In this document: positions 16,092 through 24,908 of the stretch, piece by piece
Numbering within the stretch: the first letter of the stretch is position 1
How the letters are laid out: each line of letters begins with the position of its first letter
Assembly (NCBI RefSeq): GCF_016918545.1
Contig: NZ_JAFFQC010000033.1
Coordinates: 1 to 37,632 of the forward strand
DNA from: Desulfobulbus alkaliphilus
Lineage (GTDB): Bacteria > Desulfobacterota > Desulfobulbia > Desulfobulbales > Desulfobulbaceae
Length of the DNA: 37,632 nt
Direction of reading: 5' to 3'
Made by a program: the position numbers and the translations under genes
The notes under the pieces: model-generated
The model's database searches: none
What the model saw: the letters and a program-made list of their open reading frames with translations, nothing else
What the model was told of the DNA's origin: nothing

Positions 16092-17825
16092 CTATTTATT
16101 CACATCCTCACCTGCCGCTGCTTTCAAGAGATCTCCGATGGTGGATGGCCCGGTGCTCTGTACTTTCTGCACATATTCTTCCGGTGCGGCACCATCATTG
16201 TCCTCTTGTTCCTGCAACGCTTTCACGGAAAGACCGATCTTGCGATCATCGGCTGAGACATTGATTACCGTGGCCTGCAGGGTATCGTTGATATGGAACA
16301 AACCCACCGGTGTTTTCACTTTTTCCTTGGAAATCTCGGACACGTGTACCAGCCCTTCAATCCCCTCTTCCAATTGAACGAATACACCAAAATCAGTGAC
16401 GTTGGTGATGGTCCCCTCGACAGAGGAGCCGATGGGATAATTGCTGGCTGCAGCCTGCCAGGGGTCAGGTTCCAGTTGCTTCACGCCCAATGAAAAGCGC
16501 TCGTTTTCCTTGTCGATCTTGAGCACGACCGCCTGGATGGTTTCCCCTTTGGCGTATTTCTCCGAAGGATGTTTAATTCGTTCGGTCCAGGAGAGATCCG
16601 AAACATGAATGAGACCGTCGATGCCCTCCTCAATGCCGATGAAGATACCAAAATCGGTGATGTTTTTAATTTTCCCCTCGATGACCGAACCAACGGGATA
16701 ACTCTCTTCAACCACATCCCAGGGATTGGGCAGCAATTGCTTCATACCCAGTGAGATCCGCTTGGTCTCGGCCTCAACCTTGAGTACCTGCACTTCGATC
16801 TCCTCGCCAACGCCGACGATTTTTGAAGGATGGCGTGGTTTTTTCGACCAGCTCATCTCCGAAATGTGCACCAATCCCTCGACCCCTTCTTCAAGTTCGA
16901 CGAAAACCCCGTAATCAGTGATGGAGACAACCTTCCCCTTGACCCGGGAACCGGGGGCATACTGTTCTGGTACCCGCTCCCAGGGATCGGTTTTCAATTG
17001 CTTGACCCCAAGAGAAACCCGGTCGGAATTTTTATCGTACTTGAGGATCTTGACCTCGATCTCTTCACCGACGGTGTACAGCTTGGACGGATGAGAGACC
17101 CGACCCCAGGAAAGGTCGGTGATATGGCAAAGCCCATCCATGCCTCCCAGGTCGATGAACAAGCCGTAATCGGTGATATTGGTGATGCCACCGCGGATGA
17201 TCTGGCCTTCCTCGAGGGTGGTGCGCATCTGCTCACGCAAGGCACTGCGCTGACTTTCCAGGATAGCACGCCTGGAAATGACAACATTGTTGCGCTTACG
17301 GTTAAATTTGAGAATCTTGAATTCAAAAGTCTGGCCAATAAGACCATCAAGGTCCTTGACAGGACGAAGATCGATCTGGGAATAGGGAAGAAACGCAGGC
17401 ACCCCGATGTCAACGGACATACCGCCTTTAACCCGGTTGTCGATACGGCCCTCAATGGTTCCGTCCTCTTCCTGGATGTTGGCGATCTGCTCCCAGACTT
17501 TGATAGCAATGGCTTTTTCACGGGAAAGCAGCAGCCCGCCTTCCTCCTTTCTCTTTTCAATGAAGACTTCGAACTGGTCACCGATCTTAATTTCCCGATC
17601 TGGATCCTCATGGCGGAATTCGGCAAGGGGAATAAAACTTTCCGCCTTATCGCCGACATCGATCAGGACGGCGTCACTGCTGAGACCGACAACAGTGCCA
17701 AGGGCAACCTCACCGACATTAATGACGGTGTTGTTGTCTTCCTGTTCAAAAAGTTCCGCAAAGCTCATTTCCTCAAAGCTGTTGTCTTCTGCCGCAAACG
17801 CGGGTTGAGTTCCGTTTTTTGTCAT
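16092..17825 (-). CDS. rpsA: 30S ribosomal protein S1
   Basis: 577 aa with six S1 (OB-fold RNA-binding) repeats. The last four are near-canonical, each opening with a G-x-x-x-x-G-x-(I/V)-x-x-(I/V)-T-(D/N)-(Y/F)-G block (about residues 206, 292, 378 and 465). The first two (from about 38 and 120) are the diverged ribosome-docking repeats. It brings structured mRNAs to the 30S subunit. The start at 17825 has AGGA 8 nt upstream. The acidic N-terminal tail (EEMSFAELFEQED) is usual. It probably leads an operon with ihfB. No long leader operator is recognisable, although S1 autoregulation is known in other bacteria. Confidence 0.98.
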   Translation of the reverse strand: MTKNGTQPAFAAEDNSFEEMSFAELFEQEDNNTVINVGEVALGTVVGLSSDAVLIDVGDKAESFIPLAEFRHEDPDREIKIGDQFEVFIEKRKEEGGLLLSREKAIAIKVWEQIANIQEEDGTIEGRIDNRVKGGMSVDIGVPAFLPYSQIDLRPVKDLDGLIGQTFEFKILKFNRKRNNVVISRRAILESQRSALREQMRTTLEEGQIIRGGITNITDYGLFIDLGGMDGLCHITDLSWGRVSHPSKLYTVGEEIEVKILKYDKNSDRVSLGVKQLKTDPWERVPEQYAPGSRVKGKVVSITDYGVFVELEEGVEGLVHISEMSWSKKPRHPSKIVGVGEEIEVQVLKVEAETKRISLGMKQLLPNPWDVVEESYPVGSVIEGKIKNITDFGIFIGIEEGIDGLIHVSDLSWTERIKHPSEKYAKGETIQAVVLKIDKENERFSLGVKQLEPDPWQAAASNYPIGSSVEGTITNVTDFGVFVQLEEGIEGLVHVSEISKEKVKTPVGLFHINDTLQATVINVSADDRKIGLSVKALQEQEDNDGAAPEEYVQKVQSTGPSTIGDLLKAAAGEDVNK

Positions 17826-18057
17826 GGAGTGTTCCTGTGGGGGAACCGATACCGGTCCCAGTCAATGATTAATAATACGCCAGAGACGCTCTGCCTCTGT
17901 TCGTCCTTCTGACAAGGGAAATTATCTACCAGAATCGTCCCTGAAAAACAACTGTTTCCGCTTGAAAAAAGGTATTTCTTTGCCTGCAGTCCTTTAAAAC
18001 CCGGCCTGGTCGGCAAACGGCCGCACACCTGTTGGCAGCAGGAGAGATCCACGTCCA

Positions 18058-18738
18058 TCAGCGTTTTCCATACGTGCCGAGTTCTTCCAGAAAGGGGCCG
18101 AAAAGCTCTTCATAGGCTGGAATCGCTTTGCGCAGAACGATATCGAGGTGATGCAGATCACTGGTGCTGATGGTGAGATTGGCGGAATTGGCCAAAGCTT
18201 CCAGGTCGTAGAGGGTGCGCAGCCGGTTACCGATAAGAATGTAAAAAATGTACCGCCTGCGCTCCATCGGCAGATTGCGCATGTAGGCATGAAAGGCGGA
18301 TTGGCCCAGATCACCTTCCATTTCCGTTCTGAACACGACGGAGGAAAAATGAACGAACCGCATACGTTCGATGGCAGCAGCCACCGAGTCGACCAGGACC
18401 ACCTGATAACCAACGGCCTCAAGAGATTCGCCAATGCGTTGACGAAGTTCACCGGGAGTGTCAAGAACAAGGGCCATGGGCACATCTTCGACTGTTTCCT
18501 CCCCCTTGTACAAACCCGATTGTAACCAATCAAGCTCTGGAGGCGGTGGTGGCTCCACCTCGACAGTTCGGTGTTCTTCAAGGCTTGGAGCCTCCAGGGC
18601 AATGCCGTTTCGACATTGGGGGCATTTCAAAGCCAGTTTTTTTCCGGCCTCCAGCCTGGACAATGCTTGTTGAATCTTGGTAATTTGATCATCACTGAAC
18701 TGAAACGGTTGCAGGCAACGAGGACATTGAGTCAACAT
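18058..18738 (-). CDS. zinc-ribbon protein with a degenerate receiver-like domain
   Basis: 226 aa. The N terminus is a zinc ribbon (C5-x2-C8 and C39-x2-C42: CPRC ... CPQC) of the MJ0042/finger type. A Pro-rich linker (EPPPPPELDW) follows. Residues about 88-205 have the alternating strand/helix pattern of a receiver (ALVLDTPGELRQRIGESL, then YQVVLVDSVAAAIERM), but the expected phospho-acceptor position reads VVFRTEME, so it is probably a phosphorylation-independent pseudo-receiver. Starts at 18738 with AAGGA upstream, 60 bp after pilT on the same strand, so an operon with pilT is likely and a role in type IV pilus retraction or motility control is inferred. No transmembrane segment. Confidence 0.82.
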   Translation of the reverse strand: MLTQCPRCLQPFQFSDDQITKIQQALSRLEAGKKLALKCPQCRNGIALEAPSLEEHRTVEVEPPPPPELDWLQSGLYKGEETVEDVPMALVLDTPGELRQRIGESLEAVGYQVVLVDSVAAAIERMRFVHFSSVVFRTEMEGDLGQSAFHAYMRNLPMERRRYIFYILIGNRLRTLYDLEALANSANLTISTSDLHHLDIVLRKAIPAYEELFGPFLEELGTYGKR

Positions 18739-18798
18739 GAGATATCCTTACTAACAGTGTCGGAAGGGTAAAAAAGGGGGCAAACGGGAAACACCTCA

Positions 18799-19971
18799 TT
18801 ATCGAGCATACGGATCATTCTCCTCCTGCTCCATGCGCAGGTCGTCGATGTTTGAGGTGCGCTCTCCGCGGGAGGCCTTGATCGTGTCCAGCCCCCGTTT
18901 AATTTCACTGCGGTGGGAAGCATGAACAATGGCGGCTTCCTCGGTGATCAGCCCGGTTTCAAACAACTCCATCAGATGCTGATCAAAGGTGCGCATATCA
19001 CGGGTTGAACCTTCGCGGACAACATTATAGAAAGTCTTTTCCTCGGTTTCACCGTTGATGATCAAATCCCTGACCCGCAGACTGGTGCACAGGATTTCCA
19101 GGGCCGCCACCCGGCCACCCCCGACCCTTGGCAACAAGCGCTGACTGACGATCCAGCGGATGGTATCGGCCAGACGGTTACGGATCTGGGGTTGCTCATC
19201 TTTTTCGAACATACCAAGAATTCGGTTGATGGTCTGCCCGGTATCAATGGTATGCAGGGTGGAGAAGACCACATGCCCGGTCTCCGCCGCGGTGAGAGCG
19301 ATTTCAAGCGTTTCCCGATCGCGGATTTCGCCTACGAGAATGACCTTGGGTGCCTGTCGCAGGGCTGCGCGCAGACCGCTGGCAAAGGTATCGAAGTCAT
19401 CCCCCATTTCCCGTTGATTGAACGTCGCCATTTTATGAGGATGGACATACTCGATGGGATCCTCCAGGGTCACGATATGGACAGGCCGCTCCTCGTTGAT
19501 CCGGTTGAGAATTGCTGCCATGGATGTCGTTTTTCCCGTGCCGGTGGCGCCGGTAAAAAGGATAAGTCCATTCACCTCCCGGGCCATCTTACTGAAGGCC
19601 TCGGGAAACTGGAATCCCTTGATGGAGGGGATCTTGGTCTCAAGTTTTCGCAAAACCGAAGTATAATATCCTTTTTGCGAAAAAATATTGACACGGAAGC
19701 GAACCTTGTCATCAAGAGAGTAGGAGAGGTCACATGACCCTTTGGCAACCAGATCCCGAAGCAGGCGCCGATTACCGCCAATGAGATTCAGAGCGAACAC
19801 TTCGGTCTGAAACGGGGTCAGTTCAGTCACCGGAGGCTTGACATCCACCGGGACCAAGACACCGTCGCTTTCCACCTGCAGGCTCTTGCCCACCGTCAGG
19901 TTCAGATCCGACACCCGATCATGCTTGTGGAGCATGGCAGTGATCCAATAATTAATCTCCTGTTGTTTCAT
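18799..19971 (-). CDS. pilT: type IV pilus retraction ATPase PilT
   Basis: 390 aa. A hexameric cytoplasmic motor of the PilT/GspE secretion ATPase superfamily that depolymerises pili, driving twitching and DNA uptake. Seen: an N-terminal PAS-like half (SDLNLTVGKSLQVESDG), Walker A GATGTGKTTS (141-150), the Asp box VTLEDPIEY, Walker B VGEIRDRETLEIAL and the His box STLHTIDT. The C-terminal tail is longer than in minimal PilT (about 345 aa) and ends in acidic residues (MEQEENDPYAR). PilU is the alternative; the AIRNLIRE-like motif of PilT is not clearly present, so PilT versus PilU is not fully settled. Probably co-transcribed with the pseudo-receiver gene. No pilus structural genes are nearby. 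Confidence 0.92.
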   Translation of the reverse strand: MKQQEINYWITAMLHKHDRVSDLNLTVGKSLQVESDGVLVPVDVKPPVTELTPFQTEVFALNLIGGNRRLLRDLVAKGSCDLSYSLDDKVRFRVNIFSQKGYYTSVLRKLETKIPSIKGFQFPEAFSKMAREVNGLILFTGATGTGKTTSMAAILNRINEERPVHIVTLEDPIEYVHPHKMATFNQREMGDDFDTFASGLRAALRQAPKVILVGEIRDRETLEIALTAAETGHVVFSTLHTIDTGQTINRILGMFEKDEQPQIRNRLADTIRWIVSQRLLPRVGGGRVAALEILCTSLRVRDLIINGETEEKTFYNVVREGSTRDMRTFDQHLMELFETGLITEEAAIVHASHRSEIKRGLDTIKASRGERTSNIDDLRMEQEENDPYAR

Positions 19972-20100
19972 TGCTTATACCAGTTTAAAATTGACGGAGA
20001 GTTCTTTTTTGGTTCTATCGTTAACCAACAATAAAAAACAAGGAAAAAATAGTAAGCAGCTCCAGTGGCTGCCTTTTCGCGCCAAAAGCAAGAACAGTAT

Positions 20101-20315
20101 CCAGGGTCCGCGAACCTTCGTCCGTGCGTCAGCTTTATCGCCTTTGCCCTTTCGATTAAAATTGACTTTATCGGACAGTTACGGACAATAAAGATGGCGA
20201 GCGAAGGGATGCCCCCAAAGAACGGCTGGTGAAAGTTCTTGGCAAGGATTCCGCTGCAATTACAAGATAATTACAGTAAGACATACTCAAAACAAGCGGC
20301 CGTCACGAATTCAAG
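20101..20315 (-). repeat. dispersed element, full-length, diverged
   Basis: 215 bp, reverse, from CCAGGGTCCGCGAACC to CGTCACGAATTCAAGA. The complete long hairpin is present, with extra CCTTCG/CGAAGG pairing at its foot. Both termini have drifted and no flanking duplication remains. It occupies most of the pilT-ilvD divergent gap (19972-20438). Confidence 0.85.
20239..20266 (+). promoter_or_regulatory. promoter-like signal inside the element, towards ilvD
   Basis: TTGGCA and TACAAG spaced by 16 bp, pointing at ilvD about 170 bp downstream. Weak by itself; it matches the arrangement in other copies. Confidence 0.25.
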
Positions 20316-20438
20316 AGCATGGCTGCCGGACCCACGGGTGAGACTCACTCCCCCACAATGGTTCGATTCTGCACAACGACCTTTTTTTCTGAACAAGGAT
20401 AACAGCAAACAGTCAAATAAAGAGTGATGGAGAAAAAA

Positions 20439-22268
20439 ATGACTCACCCACTGCGGAGTGCGGCAACGACGGAAGGGAGAAGGATGGCAGGAGCCCGGGC
20501 GCTCTGGCGGGCTAACGGCATGCAGGAGGCGCAGTTCGGTCGACCGGTCATCGCCGTGGTGAACTCGTTCACCCAATTTGTCCCCGGCCATGTGCATCTG
20601 CACCAGATCGGCCAGAGAGTGAAACAAAGTATCGAAGAGCAGGGCTGCTTTGCCGCCGAATTCAACACCATCGCCATAGATGACGGTATTGCCATGGGCC
20701 ATGACGGCATGCTCTATTCATTGCCGTCCCGGGAACTGATCGCCGATTCAGTGGAATACATGTGCAATGCCCACAAGGTCGACGCCATGGTGTGCATTTC
20801 CAACTGCGACAAAATCACTCCGGGCATGTTGATGGCGGCCATGCGGCTCAACATTCCCGCCATCTTTGTTTCCGGTGGCCCCATGGAAGCCGGCCGGATC
20901 GGCAACAGAGCCCTTGATCTGGTGGATGCCATGGTTATGGCTGGTGATGACACCGTCAGTGACACCGAGATTGCCGAAGTCGAGCGGGCCGCCTGCCCGA
21001 CCTGTGGCTCCTGTTCCGGCATGTTCACCGCCAATTCGATGAATTGTCTCAACGAGGCCCTGGGCATGGCCCTGCCGGGCAACGGCACCGTGGTTGCCAC
21101 CCATGCGGCACGATTGAGCCTGTTCGATCAGGCAGCTGAGCGTATTGTCTCGCTATGCAGCGCCTTTTATGATCAGGGTGATGATTCGCTCCTGCCCCGC
21201 TCCATTGCCACTAAGGCCGCTTTCGAAAATGCCATGGCACTGGATATCGCCATGGGCGGCTCCACCAATACCGTTCTCCACATCCTCGCCGTGGCCCACG
21301 AGGCCGAAGTCGACTTCACCATGCACGATATCGACGCCCTTTCCCGCAGGGTCCCCAATCTGTGCAAAGTTGCTCCCAGTTCCCATTTCCACATCGAAGA
21401 CGTCAATCGCGCCGGGGGCATCCTCGGCATCCTGGGAGAGCTTGATCGAGCTGGCCTGCTCGACACCTCTGTTCTCCGGGTCGATGGACTCACCCTGGGC
21501 GAGGCGCTTGACCGCTATGATATCATGCGACCTCAGGTCGATCCATCGGCCAGAAATCTGTTCCGCGCCGCACCGGCGGGTGTTCGCAACCTGGTCATGG
21601 GATCCCAGCAGACCCTCTATGACGAACTCGATACCGACCGGGAAACAGGCTGCATCCGCCGGATCGAACATGCCTACTCCCGTGACGGGGGCCTGGCCGT
21701 GCTCTTTGGTAACCTCGCCGAAAAGGGATGTATCGTCAAAACAGCCGGCGTGGATCCTTCCATTCTCCATTTCATCGGGAGGGCTCGGGTCTACCACTCT
21801 CAGGAGGATGCCTGTGAAGCGATTCTCTCCGGTGCGGTCCAGGCCGGAGACGTGATTTTTATCCTCTACGAAGGCCCCAGGGGAGGGCCGGGCATGCAGG
21901 AAATGCTTTATCCCACCTCATACCTTAAATCCCGCCATCTGGGGGCTGCCTGCGCCCTGGTCACCGACGGCCGTTTCTCCGGAGGCACCTCGGGTCTTTC
22001 CATCGGCCACGTCTCTCCGGAAGCGGCCGGGGGCGGGACCATAGCCCTGGTCCGGGACGGTGATTCCATCGATATCAATATTCCGGACCGAACCATTTCT
22101 CTTCTGGTCAACGATGAGGAGCTTGCGGAGCGACGCCGTCAAGAGGAGAGCAAAGGTATGCTGGCATTTACCCCTTCACGGGTACGAAAGGTGTCCAGGG
22201 CGCTTCAGGTGTATGCCCACTTTGCCGCTTCGGCCGACAAAGGTGCGGTACGACTGCTCAATCGGTAA
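20439..22268 (+). CDS. ilvD: dihydroxy-acid dehydratase
   Basis: 609 aa from the ATG at 20439, chosen because GGAG lies 6 nt upstream and the protein then starts [14 protein letters not shown] as in the family; GTG 20424 and ATG 20427 are alternatives. It dehydrates 2,3-dihydroxy-3-methylbutanoate and its methylpentanoate homologue in valine, leucine and isoleucine synthesis. Iron-sulfur cysteines: C123 ([10 protein letters not shown]) and the [15 protein letters not shown] block (186-200). The early position that carries a third cysteine in [2Fe-2S] plant-type enzymes reads VVNSFTQF, as in the oxygen-labile E. coli-type enzyme, which suits an anaerobe. It stands alone; ilvBNC are not in the window. 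Elements lie on both sides. Confidence 0.97.
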   Translation: MTHPLRSAATTEGRRMAGARALWRANGMQEAQFGRPVIAVVNSFTQFVPGHVHLHQIGQRVKQSIEEQGCFAAEFNTIAIDDGIAMGHDGMLYSLPSRELIADSVEYMCNAHKVDAMVCISNCDKITPGMLMAAMRLNIPAIFVSGGPMEAGRIGNRALDLVDAMVMAGDDTVSDTEIAEVERAACPTCGSCSGMFTANSMNCLNEALGMALPGNGTVVATHAARLSLFDQAAERIVSLCSAFYDQGDDSLLPRSIATKAAFENAMALDIAMGGSTNTVLHILAVAHEAEVDFTMHDIDALSRRVPNLCKVAPSSHFHIEDVNRAGGILGILGELDRAGLLDTSVLRVDGLTLGEALDRYDIMRPQVDPSARNLFRAAPAGVRNLVMGSQQTLYDELDTDRETGCIRRIEHAYSRDGGLAVLFGNLAEKGCIVKTAGVDPSILHFIGRARVYHSQEDACEAILSGAVQAGDVIFILYEGPRGGPGMQEMLYPTSYLKSRHLGAACALVTDGRFSGGTSGLSIGHVSPEAAGGGTIALVRDGDSIDINIPDRTISLLVNDEELAERRRQEESKGMLAFTPSRVRKVSRALQVYAHFAASADKGAVRLLNR

Positions 22269-22318
22269 GTCCGGAGCCGGTCCAATACCCTTACGTTCAA
22301 CCGGGAATGTCACCATTC

Positions 22319-22445
22319 CCTGAATCCGTGACGGCTGGACGCTTGTTGTTGACATATCTCACTGTAATCAATTTATAATTGCAGCAGAATCCTTGACAAT
22401 ACCTTGCACCAGCAGCCCTTCGGGGCATCCGCTCACGGATTCAGG
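22319..22445 (+). repeat. dispersed element, short class, perfect 5-bp target duplication
   Basis: 127 bp from CCTGAATCCGTGACGG to GCTCACGGATTCAGG. Flanked by CATTC on both sides (22314-22318, 22446-22450). The cleanest hairpin-less copy, with a GCCC-TTCG-GGGC mini-hairpin. 50 bp after ilvD. Confidence 0.95.
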
Positions 22446-22519
22446 CATTCTTATCAATTGATGTCTCCAGCCCCGGATAAGTGGCTGTGGAGAGATCAGG
22501 TGCTGTATGAGTCTCACAC

Positions 22520-23368
22520 ATGCAACTCAATCTTTTTCAGTGGCATCTAGCAGAGACCGGCAAGGGATACACCAGCCTGGCCGGTTTGGATTTTTCCTCG
22601 GCCAGAACTCATTTTTCCCGGGTCCTTTCAGCCTTTCCCGAGTACCAGGAAGCCAAATCGGGCCTGAAACAGGTCAGCTATTGGCAAAAAACCTTCCTTG
22701 AACTGAAAGAAAAGAATCCGGAAAACGGAGCCCTGCTCCTGTGGCAACGGATTAAGGAATGTTCTTTTTCCGATTCCGATCCCGGACGGACTTTGCAAGC
22801 AAACCTGTTCCGGAACCTGCTCACCAAGCTGGAAACCGCAGAACTTTTCTGGATACCTCCGGATTTGAGTGCAGGATGGCTTCACCTTCAACTGAACGAC
22901 CCTGTGGCGGCGGAAAACCTTTTCCGCCGCCAGATACACAATGATCCGGAAAATGGCCGCTGGTACGGGCAACTGGCGGATGCTCTCTGGCAGCAAGGCA
23001 GAAAAGAGCTTGCCAATGGGGTGTACATTACCGCTCTGCTCCTGGATCCGAATCGTGTTCTGGTTGACTCCATGTGCCATCTTAAGCTTGCTGAAGTCAT
23101 CCGTGAATATGGCCCGGCGCTGGCACCGGTATATGGTTTTCTCAAAGGAGTGCTCCCCCTGATCCACCAGGAAATAACCACCCTGACCCTGGAAACACAG
23201 ATCTACGAGCAGCTGAGAAGGGCTGAGCAGGCCCTGCTGCAGGGCAATCATGAAGCCATGATCACTGCACGCAGGGCACTAAAACAACTGTCGTCGGAGG
23301 TCTTCACCGATTACCTGCACTCTTTGCGCTCCCGGCCGGGGATACAGACAGCTTCGCCTCTTTTGTAA
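22520..23368 (+). CDS. TPR-like helical repeat protein of unknown function
   Basis: 282 aa, not assignable to a named family. The text is consistent with tetratricopeptide-like repeats: FSSARTHFSRVLSAFPEYQEAK (in two halves, about 25-46), AAENLFRRQIHNDPENGRWYGQ (about 130-151) and ADALWQQGRKELANGVYITA (about 153-172), each with the aromatic/Ala spacing and the Pro-ending helix of TPR units. The part about 115-185 resembles SirB1/TPR adaptors that present other proteins. No signal peptide or membrane segment, so a cytoplasmic scaffold is inferred. The ATG at 22520 has a poor ribosome site. Its stop is 2 bp from a dispersed element and no terminator is visible. Confidence 0.75.
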   Translation: MQLNLFQWHLAETGKGYTSLAGLDFSSARTHFSRVLSAFPEYQEAKSGLKQVSYWQKTFLELKEKNPENGALLLWQRIKECSFSDSDPGRTLQANLFRNLLTKLETAELFWIPPDLSAGWLHLQLNDPVAAENLFRRQIHNDPENGRWYGQLADALWQQGRKELANGVYITALLLDPNRVLVDSMCHLKLAEVIREYGPALAPVYGFLKGVLPLIHQEITTLTLETQIYEQLRRAEQALLQGNHEAMITARRALKQLSSEVFTDYLHSLRSRPGIQTASPLL

Positions 23369-23370
23369 CA

Positions 23371-23554
23371 CCTGGATCGGTGAGCGTTCGATTAAAGGAG
23401 AATTTATCGGACGGGTACGGGCAAGGAAGATGGTGTGCGGACGGACGCCCCTGAAGGGAGATTGGTGAAGGGTAGCATCAAGGATGCAACTACAATTGCC
23501 ACCTTATTACAACAAGATATATTCAAAATAAATGTCTAGCCGTCACGAACGCAG
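23371..23554 (-). repeat. dispersed element, intermediate class
   Basis: 184 bp, reverse, from CCTGGATCGGTGAGCG to GTCACGAACGCAG. The R end runs straight into TTCGATTAAAGG, so the outer part of one hairpin arm is missing with the junction in CGAACG, the same junction as in 33096-33279. No flanking duplication is found. Confidence 0.87.
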
Positions 23555-23624
23555 ATAATGGCAAGAGGCCGCTCAAAAGGGCGCATATCCCGCCAGGTGT
23601 TATCCGGCGACATGCCTTGGGGAT

Positions 23625-23673
23625 AAAAAAAGCCCGGCACCATTCCGGTCCTGTACCGGAATGGTGCCGGGCT
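23625..23673 (-). terminator. strong intrinsic terminator of the cold-shock gene
   Basis: A 19-bp perfect stem (AGCCCGGCACCATTCCGGT, 23631-23649, with its complement at 23655-23673) with a 5-nt loop, followed on the minus strand by a run of Ts. 25 bp past the csp stop. Confidence 0.96.
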
Positions 23674-23698
23674 TGCGCAAATGGCTGCTTCCTGGGGT

Positions 23699-23899
23699 CT
23701 ACAGTTTAACGACGTTCTCCGCAGCCGGTCCTTTGGCACCGCTGACAACATCAAATTGCACCCTTTCGCCTTCCTTCAGTGACTTGAACCCCTGTCCCTG
23801 GATCGCGGAATGATGTACAAATACATCCTTGCCACCATCCTGTTGAATGAAGCCGAATCCTTTGGAATCATTAAACCATTTTACTGTTCCTTCTGCCAT
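23699..23899 (-). CDS. CspA-family cold-shock protein
   Basis: 66 aa from the ATG at 23899. AGGAGG lies 7 nt before this ATG but only 1 nt before the upstream in-frame ATG at 23905, which decides the start. A single OB-fold RNA/ssDNA-binding domain with RNP1 KGFGFI (13-18) and RNP2 VFVHHS (26-31), ending in the usual AENVVKL. It acts as an RNA chaperone; whether it is cold-induced cannot be read. A GC-rich stem-loop sits in the leader and a very strong terminator follows, so the gene is a compact single-gene transcript. Confidence 0.97.
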   Translation of the reverse strand: MAEGTVKWFNDSKGFGFIQQDGGKDVFVHHSAIQGQGFKSLKEGERVQFDVVSGAKGPAAENVVKL

Positions 23900-23932
23900 T
23901 GCCATTCCTCCTTGTGTCGATTGGACAGGCGG

Positions 23933-23955
23933 GGCCCCCCTCCGGGGCCTTTTTT
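23933..23955. promoter_or_regulatory. GC-rich hairpin in the cold-shock gene leader / plus-strand terminator
   Basis: GGCCCC (23933-23938) pairs with GGGGCC (23944-23949). Read on the plus strand it is followed by six Ts and looks like a terminator. On the minus strand it lies 34-50 nt upstream of the csp start, inside its probable leader. Confidence 0.55.
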
Positions 23956-24908
23956 AAATACGGGCTCAACTCCTGAAGTCTTTGCGGTCGCCATCATGCG
24001 ACATCACTGCAGTCCATCCTTTCATCAAACCCAAAAAAACAATTAAAACCAATAAAGTCAGCCGGTTCCTTCCCCAGCCCCCTGTGCGGAACGTAGTCTC
24101 TCGTAGCAAGGAAAAACGTGGAGAACAAGACAACACCGTTCTCGATACAAAACAGAAAAATGGGCCTCGCGGTTCTGCCGGCAGTTGAAAAAAGCGCACC
24201 TGGGCAGCGACCGGTACGTTCCGGGAAAAAAAAAAGAAAAAGGAAAAGAAAAGCTGCCATCACCCGCGGATATCTCCAGAATATGCAGCAAAGAGGAAAG
24301 AGCGCTGAAACAGCGGGCAACGGATCTTCATACAATGGCAGGGATACAGTGGCAATCCGTCGAGACAGACGAAGGGAGCGGGAGCGATTGACCCCACAAT
24401 GATCGAACCGACCATGAGATGGTCAACCCTGGCGGAAAGAACGCACTTTCCTGGATGGAAACAGGACAGGACAGCAGGAACTCTGGCCATGGCGGCACAG
24501 TACAGCAACAGCGGAAAACCTTCATGCAGTCAAAATAGCCTCAACGGTACGCGCGCCGCCGAGGGCAGTTGCCGGTCGACAGGACAGCAGAAAGGTACAT
24601 AGGTTGACAGGACCACGACAAAACCGAAACAGACCATAGCAGGACGAGAAGAGGGTAACTAAAAAATGCAACAATGAATTTTTTTCTTTCATACCTTGAA
24701 TGATAGGAAAAGACCACTTTTTTTTCCTGATAACCCCACAGTCCAAGCAAAATGTCCGGAAAAGGGTCTTTATCTGGAGAAGTCGGCGGGCCGAAGTGAA
24801 CCTGGCGACCACAGCCTGATCGCCCGCGGATGGCGAGCTGGTGAATGGGTACGGTTCATTTTGCAGCCGGTGAACAGTATCAATGCCTGAGGAGGGAATC
24901 GGTCAGTT
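23956..24908. other. 950-bp stretch without a supportable gene
   Basis: Between the csp leader and glyQ. The open frames here are short, low-complexity and without ribosome sites. A purine-only tract rich in A (about 24221-24251) and T/A-rich parts near 24660-24730 differ from coding neighbours. No dispersed element, tRNA, tmRNA, RNase P or SRP RNA signature was recognised. It could hide a small RNA or the decayed position of glyS, but nothing visible proves either. Confidence 0.5.

Noticed and set aside
20361-20370. GGTTCGATTC resembling a tRNA T loop upstream of ilvD
   Set aside because: The flanking bases do not form a T stem, acceptor stem or anticodon arm.
22365-22378. IHF-like site in the element core (AATCAATTTATAA)
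   Set aside because: It misses the consensus WATCAANNNNTTR at a conserved position in every copy I compared, so binding cannot be claimed by eye.
24118-24402. 94-aa Lys/Arg-rich frame in the glyQ-csp gap
   Set aside because: Low complexity created by the A/G tract, no ribosome site, overlapping equally long frames on both strands.
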